Shown piece by piece: positions 63,675 to 64,000 of a DNA stretch of 64,000 bases. This DNA is from Shewanella indica (lineage in GTDB: Bacteria; Pseudomonadota; Gammaproteobacteria; Enterobacterales; Shewanellaceae): assembly GCF_002836975.1 (NCBI RefSeq), contig NZ_NIJK01000044.1, positions 62,001 to 126,000 on the forward strand, in the 5' to 3' direction. The notes under the pieces were generated by a model. The model saw nothing but the letters and a program-made list of their open reading frames with translations. It had not been told where the DNA came from and made no database searches. Numbering within the stretch: position 1 is the stretch's first letter; every line of letters starts with the position of its first letter. The position numbers and the translations under genes are program-made.

Positions 63675-64000
63675 TTACGCGTTTGCTTCTTCGGCCGGAG
63701 CTTGCTCGGCGGCAGCTTGACGCTGCTGCACATACTGAGCGAACAAGGCGTCGAAGTTCACAGGTGCCAGGTTCAGCTGTGGGAAAGTACCACGGGATAC
63801 CAGGCTGGCCACGGTTTCACGGGCATAAGGGAACAGGATGTTAGGGCAGTAAGCGCCCAGAGAATGAGCCAGTTGAGGATCGCTCAGACCAGAGATAGAG
63901 AAGATACCGGCTTGTTGTACTTCACACAAGAAAGCTGTTTCTTCACCATTTTTGGCGGTCACAGTCAGTGACAGTACTACTTCAAAAACGTCGTCGGCCA
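63675..64000 (-). CDS. secB: Protein-export chaperone SecB (5' end outside window)
   Basis: SecB holds presecretory proteins unfolded for SecA. The visible C-terminal 107 residues read [37 protein letters not shown], then [39 protein letters not shown], a close match to E. coli SecB (155 residues). The N-terminal third lies past the window edge. Confidence 0.96.
   Translation of the reverse strand, partial: ADDVFEVVLSLTVTAKNGEETAFLCEVQQAGIFSISGLSDPQLAHSLGAYCPNILFPYARETVASLVSRGTFPQLNLAPVNFDALFAQYVQQRQAAAEQAPAEEANA

Noticed and set aside
1..64000. CRISPR array, prophage, insertion sequence or secretion island
   Set aside because: No regular spacer-repeat array, transposase, integrase, phage structural gene or secretion cluster was seen on either strand.

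Overview
The window looks like a stretch of chromosome from a Shewanella species, or a very close gammaproteobacterium, with base composition a little above 50% G+C. This rests on the proteins themselves: an OsmC-YcaO fusion, a cytochrome c-containing caa3-type oxidase cluster, lexA-sulA, plsB, nfuA-gntX-bioH, tex, gpsA-secB and envZ-ompR all read as gammaproteobacterial, and several small proteins fit Shewanella best. The species is inference; no 16S gene lies in the window. I see no CRISPR array, prophage, rRNA operon or intact insertion sequence. The DNA is mostly core chromosome, with some regulatory elements and one odd intergenic stretch.

Layout. 1-5.2 kb: a cut-off GGDEF/EAL cyclic-di-GMP protein and the OsmC-YcaO protein. 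5.2-9.6 kb: flavohaemoglobin hmp behind a perfect FNR-type box, a cation diffusion facilitator, a small membrane protein and an AbgT-family transporter whose leader carries an orphan terminator. 10.2-13.1 kb: a four-gene envelope operon (LemA, DUF3137, lytic transglycosylase, lipoprotein). 13.3-16.3 kb: rRNA methyltransferases rlmJ and rsmJ, a DUF2937 protein and a Prx5-type peroxiredoxin. 16.3-20.3 kb: a chemoreceptor behind a PhoB-type box, then envZ and ompR. 20.4-24 kb: modABC and divergent modE around a perfect ModE operator. 24-27.6 kb: greB, two TM2 proteins, a lipoprotein, a T2 ribonuclease and a two-domain VOC protein. 27.6-28.3 kb: an unexplained structured region beside tRNA-Gly(CCC). 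28.3-33.4 kb: plsB-tyrP-type permease, and lexA-sulA with two SOS boxes.

33.9-42.1 kb holds a full cytochrome c oxidase cluster: subunits II, I and III, the CtaG copper chaperone, a SURF1-like factor, haem O/A synthesis (CtaB, CtaA), a Sco protein and a small membrane protein with a Sco-like CxxxC. 42.2-50.1 kb is a compact chemotaxis operon (STAS, CheY, CheA, CheW, a triple-repeat receptor, CheR, CheB), in which the receptor ends in a CheR/CheB-docking-like tail. 50.1-57.3 kb: polysaccharide deacetylase, MATE exporter, nfuA, gntX, bioH, a Gln-rich protein and an LTA-synthase-type sulfatase. 57.7-64 kb: tex, a TonB-dependent receptor behind a Fur-like box, gpsA and the cut-off secB.

Common themes are aerobic respiration and its assembly, chemotaxis and signalling, and nutrient-responsive control by ModE, Fur-like, PhoB-like, FNR/CRP-like and LexA sites. 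The points most worth a second look are the PhoB-type box before the chemoreceptor, the structured region beside tRNA-Gly, the LemA/DUF3137/transglycosylase operon with its 21-bp coding repeats, the terminator in the AbgT leader and the self-contained chemotaxis operon.
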